A stretch of 64,000 nucleotides of DNA, from positions 124,001 to 188,000 of the forward strand of contig JAOHCW010000001.1 of NCBI GenBank assembly GCA_028095925.1. The letters are read 5' to 3'. Shown here piece after piece: positions 10,411 through 19,346 of this stretch (positions are counted from its first letter, which is position 1; each line of letters begins with the position of its first letter). The position numbers and the translations under genes were made by a program. The DNA is from Aquiluna sp. Its GTDB lineage: Bacteria > Actinomycetota > Actinomycetes > Actinomycetales > Microbacteriaceae. The notes beneath the pieces are model-generated. The model did no database searches. It worked only from the letters and a program-made list of their open reading frames with translations, and was not told the origin of the DNA.

Positions 10411-11251
10411 TGGCTCTTTGACCATCGAGCAGGACGCGGTGTTCGGCGTACCACCTGATTGCTTGGGTGAGGGTCTTGGACTCCGCGTCTTGGCCTATCT
10501 GGACAAGCTTGCCTTTCGAGTCGCTGTGTTCAACACGCGTGACGTTTTGTTCGATGATTGGGCCCTCGTCGAGGTCTTCAGTAACAAAGTGTGCTGTGGC
10601 ACCGATCAGCTTCACACCCCGAGCGTGTGCCTGGGCGTATGGGTTAGCGCCCTTGAAGCCTGGCAAAAACGAGTGGTGGATGTTGATAATTCGACCGGCA
10701 AACTCCTCGCAGAATTCTGGCGAAAGAATCTGCATAAAGCGAGCGAGAACTATGAGCTCAACGTTGTTCTCATGGATGAACTCACGCAGTCTCTTTTCAA
10801 ACAATGCCTTATCAACGCCGGTATTGATTTCGTGGTGTTCGAACTCGGCTCCGTAGAAGGTTGCCATTGACCTTAGATCTGGGTGGTTGGCAAATACCCC
10901 TGAGACTTCAATTGGGAGCTGCTCGGAGCGGTGCCTAAATAGAACGTCATTTAGGCAGTGACCGGCCTTCGAAACGAGCAGCACAGTCCGCATTGGCCGC
11001 CCGACGAAGTCGAGCACGTACTCAAGCTCAAAGTCACCAATGATTTTCTCGATTTGCTTTTCAAAGTCGGACTTCGAGATGTCGGCCTCTATCTGAAGCC
11101 TCATGAAAAACCTTCCAGTGTCCTCAGATGTGAATTGCTGGCTCTCAGTGATGTTTCCGCCGGCGTCAACGACAGCACCAGATATTGCATGGACAATGCC
11201 AGGTTTGTCGGGGCAAACAAAAGTTAGGACCCAGTGCTCTTTTTGACTCAC
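10397..11251 (-). CDS. purU: Formyltetrahydrofolate deformylase
   Basis: 284 residues. Hydrolyses 10-formyl-THF to formate and THF, balancing one-carbon pools. N-terminal ACT domain (about 5-85, begins WVLTFVCPDKPGIVHAISG); C-terminal formyltransferase-like domain with LARFMQILSPEF, NIHHSFLPGFKGANPY and DLDEGPIIEQ carrying the Asn-His-Asp set. The open frame extends upstream to 11407 but that part reads into the divergent glyA gene. The GTG at 11249-11251 gives MSQKEHWVLTF and the usual family length. Divergent neighbour glyA makes 5,10-methylene-THF, and folD completes the local one-carbon set. Confidence 0.95.
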   Translation of the reverse strand: MSQKEHWVLTFVCPDKPGIVHAISGAVVDAGGNITESQQFTSEDTGRFFMRLQIEADISKSDFEKQIEKIIGDFELEYVLDFVGRPMRTVLLVSKAGHCLNDVLFRHRSEQLPIEVSGVFANHPDLRSMATFYGAEFEHHEINTGVDKALFEKRLREFIHENNVELIVLARFMQILSPEFCEEFAGRIINIHHSFLPGFKGANPYAQAHARGVKLIGATAHFVTEDLDEGPIIEQNVTRVEHSDSKGKLVQIGQDAESKTLTQAIRWYAEHRVLLDGQRAIIFR

Positions 11252-11312
11252 GTGCTCAATCCTATTGAGCGAGCCGCGATGGTAAGCCGCTGGGGACTTG
11301 TAAACTTGGGGC

Positions 11313-12590
11313 ATGCCACTAGCCGAAAACCACAATGCCCCTCTTTCAGAGGTAGACCCAGAGATCGCAGCGGTGCTCCAGCAGGAGCTTGACCGCCAGC
11401 GCGGCACCCTAGAAATGATTGCCAGCGAGAACTTTGTCTCTCGTGCAATTCTGCAGACTCAAGGGTCTGTCCTGACAAATAAGTACGCCGAAGGATACCC
11501 AGGTAAGCGCTACTACGGCGGTTGCGAGGCAGTGGATGTAGCAGAGAATTTGGCGAGAGATCGGGCTAAGGAGCTGTATGGCGCGGAACACGCAAACGTT
11601 CAGCCGCACTCGGGAGCTACCGCAAACGCTGCGCTGATGATGGCGCTTGCAAAGCCTGGTGACAGAATTCTAGGCCTGAGCCTTGCCCACGGTGGTCACC
11701 TAACCCACGGTATGAAGCTCAACTTCTCGGGCCAGATGTATGAGGCTCACGCCTACGAGCTGCACCCGGAGACTTACCTGATCGACATGGACATGGTGCG
11801 CGAGCGTGCTCTAGAGACAAGGCCAGAGGTGCTAATTGCTGGATGGTCGGCATACTCACGCCATCTCGACTTCGCGGCCTTTAGGTCGATTGCCGATGAG
11901 GTCGGCGCGAAGCTCTGGGTTGACATGGCTCACTTCTCCGGTTTGGTCGCGGGCAAAGTGCACCCATCTCCGGTGCCCTACGCAGACGTTGTCTCGTCAA
12001 CCGTTCATAAGACCCTCGCCGGCCCCAGGTCGGGCATGATTCTGTGCAAGCAGGAATGGGCAAAGAAGATTGACTCAGGCGTTTTCCCAGGACAGCAGGG
12101 TGGACCACTGATGCACGTCATCGCCGGCAAGGCCGTTGCCTACAAGGCAGCCATGTCCCCTGCTTTCCAGGAGCAGCAGCAGAGAACTATTGACGGCGCC
12201 AGGGTCATCGCCGACAGGCTAATACAGGCAGACATGAAGGCAGAGGGAGTCACAGTTCTGACGGGCGGCACCGATGTCCACCTTGTTCTGGTCGACCTCC
12301 GCGACGCAGCCATCGATGGCCAGAGCGCTGAGAACATCCTTCATGAGGCCGGTGTCACAGTGAACAAGAACTCCGTGCCCAACGATCCAAGGCCTCCAAT
12401 GGTCACCTCCGGAATCCGCATTGGTACTGCCGCCTTGGCAACTCGTGGCTTTGGAGTCGAGGAGTTTACCGAGGTCGGAGACATCATCGCCTCGGCTCTC
12501 AAGGTTGGCGCGGACCTACCGAGCCTCAGAGCAAGAGTCAACAAACTCACTGAGGCCTTCCCCCTTTACGAGGGCCTCGAGAACTGGTAA
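11313..12590 (+). CDS. glyA: Serine hydroxymethyltransferase
   Basis: 425 residues, PLP enzyme converting serine plus THF to glycine plus 5,10-methylene-THF. Motifs: [46 protein letters not shown], and [14 protein letters not shown] with the PLP-binding Lys near 233. ATG start. The 3' end abuts folD with a gap of four bases, so the two enzymes of the methylene-/formyl-THF route are co-transcribed. Confidence 0.98.
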   Translation: MPLAENHNAPLSEVDPEIAAVLQQELDRQRGTLEMIASENFVSRAILQTQGSVLTNKYAEGYPGKRYYGGCEAVDVAENLARDRAKELYGAEHANVQPHSGATANAALMMALAKPGDRILGLSLAHGGHLTHGMKLNFSGQMYEAHAYELHPETYLIDMDMVRERALETRPEVLIAGWSAYSRHLDFAAFRSIADEVGAKLWVDMAHFSGLVAGKVHPSPVPYADVVSSTVHKTLAGPRSGMILCKQEWAKKIDSGVFPGQQGGPLMHVIAGKAVAYKAAMSPAFQEQQQRTIDGARVIADRLIQADMKAEGVTVLTGGTDVHLVLVDLRDAAIDGQSAENILHEAGVTVNKNSVPNDPRPPMVTSGIRIGTAALATRGFGVEEFTEVGDIIASALKVGADLPSLRARVNKLTEAFPLYEGLENW

Positions 12591-12594
12591 GTCC

Positions 12595-13449
12595 TTGACG
12601 GCAATCGCACTCGATGGTCTTGCTACCGCAGCCAAAATAAAGCGCGAGCTGTCATTAGAGGTTGAGAAACTTCGCGGTCAGGGAATCACTCCTGGCCTAG
12701 GCACTCTGCTGGTCGGAGATGACCCTGGTTCGCACTCTTACGTTGGCGGCAAACACCGCGACTGCGCAGAAGTTGGCATTGAGTCGATAAGAATCGACCT
12801 TCCTGCCTCAGCAACCGAGGCCGATGTGAGAGCAGCAATTGGCGATCTAAACTCTGCTTCCGAGGTCACCGGTTACATAGTCCAGCTCCCGCTTCCATTT
12901 GGCATGAGAGCAAATCAAATGCTCGAGCTAATTGACCCCAAGAAGGACGCAGACGGTCTGCATCCGGAAAATCTAGGGAAGCTCGTAATGAATGCCACCG
13001 GCAAGTTTGACTCACCGCTTCCCTGCACTCCCAATGGAATCATCGAGCTGCTCAGGCGGCATGGGGTTGAAACCAAGGGCGCTGAGGTAGCGGTGATTGG
13101 CAGGGGGCTCACCGTCGGTCGGCCACTTGGCTTGCTGCTAAGCAACCGGGGCGTTGACGCCACCCCCACTCTCCTTCACAGCGCAAGTCCCGACATAGCT
13201 GGAGTTGTTGGGCGCTCAGACATCGTGGTTGCGGCCATCGGCTCCCCACACTTTGTGAAGCCAGAGTGGGTCAAACCAGGAGCTGCTGTTTTGGATGTCG
13301 GCATTAGCCGCGTCGATGGGAAGCTAGTTGGGGATGTGGATCCGCAGGTCGCTGAGGTTGCCGGTCACCTATCGCCAAACCCTGGCGGAGTCGGTCCTAT
13401 GACCCGGGCAATGCTGTTAAAAAATGTGGTTGAGATGGCTAAGGCCTAG
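12595..13449 (+). CDS. folD: Methylene-THF dehydrogenase / methenyl-THF cyclohydrolase
   Basis: 284 residues. Converts 5,10-methylene-THF to 10-formyl-THF, feeding purN and purH. Motifs: [21 protein letters not shown], with Tyr and Lys of the active site ([10 protein letters not shown]), [38 protein letters not shown], and [15 protein letters not shown] at the end. A longer open frame begins inside glyA but is only overlap. TTG at 12595 gives [11 protein letters not shown] and the family length. Stop overlaps the convergent DUF177 gene by 4 bases (CTAG). Confidence 0.97.
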   Translation: MTAIALDGLATAAKIKRELSLEVEKLRGQGITPGLGTLLVGDDPGSHSYVGGKHRDCAEVGIESIRIDLPASATEADVRAAIGDLNSASEVTGYIVQLPLPFGMRANQMLELIDPKKDADGLHPENLGKLVMNATGKFDSPLPCTPNGIIELLRRHGVETKGAEVAVIGRGLTVGRPLGLLLSNRGVDATPTLLHSASPDIAGVVGRSDIVVAAIGSPHFVKPEWVKPGAAVLDVGISRVDGKLVGDVDPQVAEVAGHLSPNPGGVGPMTRAMLLKNVVEMAKA

Positions 13450-13946
13450 CCGTCCCCAAATCCTTCAAGGGCACTGAACCTTGGATCAATAGGGTCCTCG
13501 TGGGTGTGAGAGGGGTTCTCATCCATCCTTATTCCACACCTCGCACACAACCCAGCGCAGTCTTCACTGCACAGTGGCTTTAGCGGAAGCGCTGGAACTA
13601 CAGAGTCAATTAGTGCCTGCTCGAGGTCGATGCGGTCTTGCTCGACTACGAAGTCATCCTCCTGCTCCGGCCGGTACATAAAGAGCTCTTGGATTTCAAC
13701 ATCTATGTCATCGCTAATTTCGTCGAGGCAACGCGAGCAAATGCCTGTTGTCCTGGCCGTGAACTCGGCGGTAGCGAGGATTCCCTCGTGAACAGATTCA
13801 AGCCTCACCGGTATCGAAAGGGCGCTACCCGCTGGAACACCCATCACCTCTGTTCCAATGGCCTCTGAAAGGGTGTGCTCAAGCACAACTTCCTTCATAT
13901 TGCCTGGCTTGTGAATGAGCTCCTTGAGCTGAACAATCAGCGTCAC
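13446..13946 (-). CDS. YceD/DUF177 family protein
   Basis: 166 residues with two cysteine clusters typical of DUF177/YceD: CSRCLDE in mid-protein and [13 protein letters not shown] near residue 135. The family is linked to large rRNA accumulation and normally sits directly before rpmF (ribosomal protein L32). Here the gene after it is convergent folD, so rpmF is missing from its usual place. GTG start overlaps the coaD stop by 4 bases, showing coupling with coaD. Molecular function is not firmly established. Confidence 0.85.
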   Translation of the reverse strand: MTLIVQLKELIHKPGNMKEVVLEHTLSEAIGTEVMGVPAGSALSIPVRLESVHEGILATAEFTARTTGICSRCLDEISDDIDVEIQELFMYRPEQEDDFVVEQDRIDLEQALIDSVVPALPLKPLCSEDCAGLCARCGIRMDENPSHTHEDPIDPRFSALEGFGDG

Positions 13947-14431
13947 TTGCCGAGCCTCTCGCTCAGCGCCTTGGCAACCGCGCCTGGGACATGCGCCGAG
14001 ACGTCTCCACCAAGGGCTGCAACCTCACGAACCAGTGAGGATGAGATGTGTGAGTAGGCAGGCTCTGTTGCAAAGAAGAAAGTCTCTATCCCCGACAGAT
14101 CCCGGTTCATGTTTGCAAACTGCAGCTCATAGTCAAGATCCGCTGCTGTCCGTAGGCCTTTGATAATGGCGTTTGCTCCTAAGGAGACAGCATGCTCTGC
14201 AATTAGCCCACCCTCAAGCAACGAAACTCGAACCTTGCTCAGGCCAGCTTCTGCAAGGGAGTCTTGCCAGAGTTTTACTCGGTTAGCCCCTGAAAACATC
14301 GCGTTTTTGTTGGGATTGTGAACCACAACAATTTCCAGCTCGTCCATGACGCCAGCTGCCCTGCGTACAACCGACAGGTGTCCGAGGGTAGGGGGGTCAA
14401 ATGAACCCGGGTAAATTGCCTTTTTTGCCAC
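13943..14431 (-). CDS. coaD: Phosphopantetheine adenylyltransferase
   Basis: 162 residues. Transfers AMP to 4'-phosphopantetheine, the penultimate step of coenzyme A synthesis. N-terminus AIYPGSFDPPTLGHLSVVRRA carries the nucleotidyltransferase TxGH motif; KGLRTAADLDYELQFANMNR and the SSSLVREVAALGGDVS stretch are characteristic. Followed by DUF177 with a 4-base overlap, a pairing conserved in actinobacteria. ATG start. About 30 bases separate it from kynA upstream. Confidence 0.97.
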   Translation of the reverse strand: MAKKAIYPGSFDPPTLGHLSVVRRAAGVMDELEIVVVHNPNKNAMFSGANRVKLWQDSLAEAGLSKVRVSLLEGGLIAEHAVSLGANAIIKGLRTAADLDYELQFANMNRDLSGIETFFFATEPAYSHISSSLVREVAALGGDVSAHVPGAVAKALSERLGK

Positions 14432-14461
14432 GATGCAAGGTTAGCTGCAATTGCCTAGAAC

Positions 14462-15286
14462 TCAGAACTGGCTTCTGATGGCCCAGAGGTCTGGGAAGAC
14501 GGGGTTGAATAACGTGGAGGCGAGGTAGCCAGCTCCGCTGGAGCCCCCGGTTCCCAGTTTCCGCCCGATTGTTCTCTCAACCATCTTCACGTGGCGATAG
14601 CGCCACTCCTGAAGACCCTCGTCAAGATCAACCATGGCTTCGCCAACCATCGCAGCTTCGGGGTCGTTTCGGTGAATCGACACCAGCACCTCTTGGACTG
14701 CTTCGCTGGGCTGCCACTGCTCAGAAATGTCTCTTGCCAGGGCTTCAGCCGGAAGAGCCTGTCTCCCATTGAAGTAGTGCATGGCAGAGTCCCAGAGCGA
14801 TGCTCTCGACATCGCTGCCTCCACGCGCTCTCTGGCCGAGGACCCAGGTATCAGGTGTTCAGCCATTCCCATCCCGCTTTTTTTGTCCGCGTCTTGGCCA
14901 GCCTGGTCTCTTCTTCCAAGAACAGCTTCCAGCTCTCTGAATTGTGCGGACTGGAAACCGGAGGCGGAGCTGAGCCTGGCCCTAAAGGAGTTGAACTGCA
15001 GGGGCGTCATGGTCTCCAGGATGTCCAGCTGAGAGACGCAAGTTTTCATGATGGTTCGCATGCGACCAAGAAGCGCAAGTGAGCGGTGGCTATCTCCGGC
15101 CTCTAAAGCGACCTGAAGAGCCGATGCCTCATGCAATAGCTGCTTGAACCAAAGCTCATAGACCTGGTGGATGGTTATGAAAAGTAGCTCATCATGCTCA
15201 GGGCCCTCGCTAAGCGGTTCTTGGAGCTCGAGTAGCTCATCGACCTTGAGATAGGAGATGTAGGTTACGTGTTTATCGTGAGTCAT
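14462..15286 (-). CDS. kynA: Tryptophan 2,3-dioxygenase
   Basis: 274 residues. Haem enzyme opening the indole ring of L-tryptophan to N-formylkynurenine. Visible: YISYLKVDELLELQEPLS, DELLFITIHQVYELWFKQLLHE (substrate-contact helix), and YRHVKMVERTIGRKLGTGGS with the haem-ligand His region and the substrate-binding GTGGS loop. ATG start, 8 bases after kynU, so the two form an operon. The intermediate step needs a formamidase, which I do not find in the window. Confidence 0.96.
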   Translation of the reverse strand: MTHDKHVTYISYLKVDELLELQEPLSEGPEHDELLFITIHQVYELWFKQLLHEASALQVALEAGDSHRSLALLGRMRTIMKTCVSQLDILETMTPLQFNSFRARLSSASGFQSAQFRELEAVLGRRDQAGQDADKKSGMGMAEHLIPGSSARERVEAAMSRASLWDSAMHYFNGRQALPAEALARDISEQWQPSEAVQEVLVSIHRNDPEAAMVGEAMVDLDEGLQEWRYRHVKMVERTIGRKLGTGGSSGAGYLASTLFNPVFPDLWAIRSQF

Positions 15287-15294
15287 TTTCTTCC

Positions 15295-16599
15295 TTAGGT
15301 AACCCGGTTGCCTTCCATTGACACCTGCTTGTAGTCCCCAGATGCGACTAGATCTCGAAGCCGCCCAAAGCCCTCAAAGACCTCTTCAAAGCTTGTTGGA
15401 AGCGGAGATATCGCCAACCGGATTGCCTCTGGCTCCCGGTAGTCGGGGACTACCTTCTTGAGTTTCCTTAGAGCCAGAGCAATTTGCTTTGCATCTTTGT
15501 GCTTCAAGATGATGTGGCCGCCTCGCTTGGAAGGTTCCTCAGGTGTTGCGAGGGTGAAGCCAAGTTCAGCGAGCCACTGCTCGCTGAGGGCAATCATCAG
15601 CTGGGTTCCTAAGGCGGCTTTGGCCTCAATGTTTGCAATGCCCGCCTCTCGAATCATCTCGAAGGCAACCTCGACCCCTCTGATACCAATGATTGAGGGC
15701 GAGGCGATCTGAAAGCGTCGGATTTCATCGTTGGGCTCAAAGAACGCACCCATCTCAAACTGCTTTTCCTGGGCGAACCAACCCTGAATTGGAACCCTGA
15801 GCTCGGGTTGCAATTCCTTGCGGACATAGAGCCAAGCGGGGGAGCCAGGTCCCGAATTTCCGTATTTGTAGGTGCAGCCAACGGCAAGATCGACGACGTT
15901 TTCATCTAGGTCAAGCTGAATCGAGCCGACGGCGTGGGAGCAGTCCCAGACAACCAAGATCCCAAAGTTTCGAGCTAGCTCGGTAATGGCCTTGATGTCT
16001 TGTCTGCAGCCAGAACGGTAGTTGATGGCCTGCAGGGTGAGCAGAGCAACATCTTCGTCGAGGTGTGGCTTGAGGAGCTCGGGAGTTATCAGTTCAAAAG
16101 TTGAGTCAATCGAAATTGCTCCTGGTCCCCCAGAGCCGTCGGTGTCGAGGGTTATCAGCTCCAAGCCGAACTGCTCTGCTATACCTGCCAGGACGTAGCG
16201 GTCGGTAGGAAAGTTGGAGGAGTCAATAATGACCTTCTTGCGGCCGGCCCTCGCCTTTATTGCCGCTGAACAGAGTTGATAGAAGTTCACGCTGACCGTG
16301 TCGCAAACCAAAACCTGTCCTGGTGCGGCTCCAAGCGCAGCCTCACCGACCAGATCTCCTGCTGTCTGGGCCTGGTCTATCCAGTGGCTCCAGCCGTCCA
16401 CGAGCTCGTGACCCCACTCGTCAGTCAGAAAGCTGTTTACCTCTTCGATGGTCCGCTTCGGAAGCCGACCCAGCGAATTGCCGTCTAGGTAGCAAACATC
16501 GGGATCTGAGAAGTGAAAGAGGTTGCGAAAGCCAGCCAGCTTGTCTTCGCTGTCTAATTTGCGGACAAAATCGATGTCCAGCTGGGAGGGAAACTCCAT
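15295..16599 (-). CDS. kynU: Kynureninase
   Basis: 434 residues, PLP enzyme cleaving kynurenine to anthranilate and alanine. Visible: YLDGNSLGRLPKRT, VWDCSHAVGSIQLDL with the PLP-contact Asp, and VGCTYKYGNSGPGSPAWLYV containing the PLP-binding Lys in the family's YKY(L/G)N(S/G)GPG motif. Upstream of and co-transcribed with kynA. The alanine and anthranilate produced can feed central metabolism or tryptophan resynthesis. Confidence 0.95.
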   Translation of the reverse strand: MEFPSQLDIDFVRKLDSEDKLAGFRNLFHFSDPDVCYLDGNSLGRLPKRTIEEVNSFLTDEWGHELVDGWSHWIDQAQTAGDLVGEAALGAAPGQVLVCDTVSVNFYQLCSAAIKARAGRKKVIIDSSNFPTDRYVLAGIAEQFGLELITLDTDGSGGPGAISIDSTFELITPELLKPHLDEDVALLTLQAINYRSGCRQDIKAITELARNFGILVVWDCSHAVGSIQLDLDENVVDLAVGCTYKYGNSGPGSPAWLYVRKELQPELRVPIQGWFAQEKQFEMGAFFEPNDEIRRFQIASPSIIGIRGVEVAFEMIREAGIANIEAKAALGTQLMIALSEQWLAELGFTLATPEEPSKRGGHIILKHKDAKQIALALRKLKKVVPDYREPEAIRLAISPLPTSFEEVFEGFGRLRDLVASGDYKQVSMEGNRVT

Positions 16600-16612
16600 C
16601 CACTCACTCTAC

Positions 16613-18400
16613 TCAGACTAAGAGCTGGTGTTTTGCCAGTTCGGCATACAGCGGTGTGCTCTTCACAAGCTCCGAGTGGGTGCCGACTCCAAGAATCCGG
16701 CCATGCTCCAACACGATGATCTGATCTGAGTCAACGACCGTTGAGAGCCTGTGAGCAATTACGAGCAGCGTCCTGTCCTGAGCAACGGCGTCTATCGCCT
16801 CGCGCATGCGCTGCTCGTTAGGGCCATCAAGAGCGCTGGTGGACTCGTCAAGCAGCAGGATTGGAGGTTTAGCCAAGAGTGCGCGGGCAATGGCCAGGCG
16901 CTGCCTCTCGCCTCCTGAGAGCATGATGCCGTCTTCGCCAACCTGGGCATCAAGACCCTTAGTGTCTCGGCCCAATACTTCCTTTAGATTCACCTGTCCC
17001 AAAACCTCTACCAGTTCCTCATCGGTGGCATCAGCCCGACCCAGCAACAGGTTGTCACGAATGGTGCCGGCTAGAACCGGTGCGTCCTGCTCGACATACC
17101 CAAGCTGTTCGCGGAGCGACTTTCGAGAGAACTCCGTTACGTCTTGCCCATCGAGCATTATCTTTCCGCCTGTCGGCTCATAGAACCGCTCGATCAGGGA
17201 GAAGACAGTGGACTTTCCGGCTCCTGAGGGTCCAACCAGTGCAACCCTTGAACCGCGCTCAACCTTGAAGCTAATTCCCTTGAGGATTGGTTGGGGCTCC
17301 TCATCTTCATCCTCTTGGTAGTGGAACTCGACGTTCTTGAACTCAATGGCGGACTTATTCTTTGCAAGCCTGTGATCACCGACTGGGGTCGGCTCCTCCT
17401 CGTCAAGCACCATGATTTCCTGAATCCTGGCCAGGGCGCCGAGGGCTCCCATGATTGAGGTGTAGGCACCAAAGGCTGAGATCAGTGGACCCACCATGAA
17501 AAACAGCAGGATTACAAAGGTCACCAGTGAGGCAATCGTGGTGGCGCCGGTTGCAACCCGCAGGCCGCCAAAACCAAGCACCACAATAAACGCGGTGTTG
17601 AAGGCAACCTGGGCTATCGGAGCAACGGCTGCCGAAAGCTTTGCAATAGAAAGCCCCTGGTCGTAGGCCTCCCTGGCGTCCTTGTAGATTTCCTCGGTTT
17701 CTCGCTCCTCTGCACGAGCAGCCCGAATTGTCCGAATTGCGCTTAGCGCTCTCTCAACCGCCGCCGACATCTGCCCAACCTTTTGCTGCGCCTTGGTGGT
17801 TGCGCGTCGGATCTTTCTTCCGGTGAAGCTGATCGCGAAGACGGCGGTGAAGACAACCAGAAGAGTCGAGCCAAGCAGGAGTGGGTCAATAAAGGCCATG
17901 ACGATAATCGCACCCACAAACTGCAGAAGTCCGCCGAGAGCGTCAACCAGACCCTGCGTCAGCACTGACTTCAGGAGCGTGGAGTCGGATCCGACCCTGG
18001 ATACCAGGTCACCAATTCTTCTCTTGTCGTATTGCCAAATCGGCAGGCGAAGAAGTCTTGCGACAAGTGCTTTGCGGGTGTCGAGCACAACACCCTCACC
18101 GGTCTTATAGAGAAGGTAATACTGGAAAGCATTTACTAGTGCGCTGGTGATCACCAACGCCACGATCGCGATCGCGAGATTGCCAAAGCCGATTGACTGC
18201 TCAACAGCAGTTATCAGTTGGCCTATGAGAAGCGGCTGCGCAAGAGCGAGTGCAGAGCCTAAAACCGAAAGTCCAAGGGCAACGGCAAGTGCTTTGCGAT
18301 GGGGCTTGAGGTAGGGGAAGAGGTCCTTGAGGGAAGACCGAGGACCCTTGTATTCGCGCGAGCGGGGGTTCTGTGTCGGGTCTGAGTAGTACTCGCTCAC
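16613..18400 (-). CDS. ABC exporter half-transporter (probably homodimeric)
   Basis: 595 residues: six-helix exporter domain (about 35-320) then ATPase with Walker A GPSGAGKST near 393, signature MLSGGERQRLAIARAL, Walker B ILLLDESTSALD and H-loop VIAHRLST. All catalytic residues are intact, unlike the pair at 3.7-7.3 kb, so it can work as a homodimer. Starts one base after the end of the methyltransferase gene, so the two are likely one transcript. The acidic insert EDEDEEPQP lies ahead of the ATPase. Substrate unknown. Confidence 0.92.
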   Translation of the reverse strand: MSEYYSDPTQNPRSREYKGPRSSLKDLFPYLKPHRKALAVALGLSVLGSALALAQPLLIGQLITAVEQSIGFGNLAIAIVALVITSALVNAFQYYLLYKTGEGVVLDTRKALVARLLRLPIWQYDKRRIGDLVSRVGSDSTLLKSVLTQGLVDALGGLLQFVGAIIVMAFIDPLLLGSTLLVVFTAVFAISFTGRKIRRATTKAQQKVGQMSAAVERALSAIRTIRAARAEERETEEIYKDAREAYDQGLSIAKLSAAVAPIAQVAFNTAFIVVLGFGGLRVATGATTIASLVTFVILLFFMVGPLISAFGAYTSIMGALGALARIQEIMVLDEEEPTPVGDHRLAKNKSAIEFKNVEFHYQEDEDEEPQPILKGISFKVERGSRVALVGPSGAGKSTVFSLIERFYEPTGGKIMLDGQDVTEFSRKSLREQLGYVEQDAPVLAGTIRDNLLLGRADATDEELVEVLGQVNLKEVLGRDTKGLDAQVGEDGIMLSGGERQRLAIARALLAKPPILLLDESTSALDGPNEQRMREAIDAVAQDRTLLVIAHRLSTVVDSDQIIVLEHGRILGVGTHSELVKSTPLYAELAKHQLLV

Positions 18401-19252
18401 TTAGTCCTTGGCTCTCTCGTCATGGAACGGATCGTTGTAAATAGCCTCGTTAAGAAGGTAATTAATCTCTGTAAAGGCTAACGCTTGAGTGTATGCGGTT
18501 CTCTCTGAGAACCTGCTGAAATCTAACTCAGACAGCGCTTTGGCAGCATTCTTGCTATTGACCCTGAGAAACATCAAGGTGGTGTTGGGTTTTCTCTCGA
18601 AGTTCTCCAGCACCGTTCCGCAGCCATAGCCGAAGACCCTGATGGCGATATCTGCCTCCTTAGGCGAGCACTTTTGAATAAGCCTGTTGTCCGGCACCAA
18701 AACCTTCTCGCGAGGGTTATCTTGCCGCTGCCAGATCTGGAAGCAGGTGCGGAGACCGTTTTTCTTGCGAATCGGATTGCCAGCGTTGTCCTCATAGGAG
18801 ACAAAGACATCGCTGTCGTGAATTAGTTGGAAGCGAAGGTCTAGGCGGTTCGTAACACTCCACTTGCGCCAGGAGCGCGGGACCAAAAAACATATGGTTT
18901 GGCTGAATTTGGCTGCATGATTGAAAAATGGGATCGAGAGTGCATTATTTCTGCCAAAGGGCGGGTTTGTGAAGGTGACGAGGTTTCTCTGAGCAAAGTT
19001 GCTCTCTAGAAAATCTGCCTGTCTGATACTTGCGATGGCGGGGTAGCGATCAAGGGCAATTACCTCATGTGCCCCCGCTTCGCCCAGTGCCTCTACAAAA
19101 CTTCCGTTGCCCGCTGCAGGTTCCAGAAATGTGGTCTCGGATGCGAGGGGCAGATAGGGGAGTGCGGCTTCGACTAGCTCCACTGCAAGCTTTCTTGGGG
19201 TGTAGAACTGCTCGGTGCCGGTGATGCGTCTATTGCCGAGTTTTTCCGCCAC
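18401..19252 (-). CDS. Orphan N6-adenine-type methyltransferase
   Basis: 283 residues. Motif order fits N6-adenine DNA methyltransferases: motif X EQFYTPRKLAVELVEAAL (15-32), SAM-binding motif I FLEPAAGNGSF (42-52) and catalytic motif IV TNPPFG (95-100). The rest is a compact C-terminal part (PRSWRKWSVTNRLDL, then TCFQIWQRQDNPR) that may hold substrate recognition. No restriction endonuclease or specificity subunit is nearby. GTG start; alternatives not excluded. Immediately upstream of an ABC exporter on the same strand. DNA is the most likely target by motif, but an RNA or protein target cannot be ruled out. Confidence 0.75.
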   Translation of the reverse strand: MAEKLGNRRITGTEQFYTPRKLAVELVEAALPYLPLASETTFLEPAAGNGSFVEALGEAGAHEVIALDRYPAIASIRQADFLESNFAQRNLVTFTNPPFGRNNALSIPFFNHAAKFSQTICFLVPRSWRKWSVTNRLDLRFQLIHDSDVFVSYEDNAGNPIRKKNGLRTCFQIWQRQDNPREKVLVPDNRLIQKCSPKEADIAIRVFGYGCGTVLENFERKPNTTLMFLRVNSKNAAKALSELDFSRFSERTAYTQALAFTEINYLLNEAIYNDPFHDERAKD

Positions 19253-19346
19253 CTAGAAACGATATCAAGTTCCCATCAATTCGGTGGATTGTGGAAATTG
19301 CCAGTAATCTGGAGGGCTGCCTAGCGGCCGCAGATGGAGAAAAAGT

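Noticed and set aside
11252-11407. N-terminal extension of purU
   Set aside because: It crosses the divergent glyA start region; GTG 11251 fits the ACT-domain start of the family.
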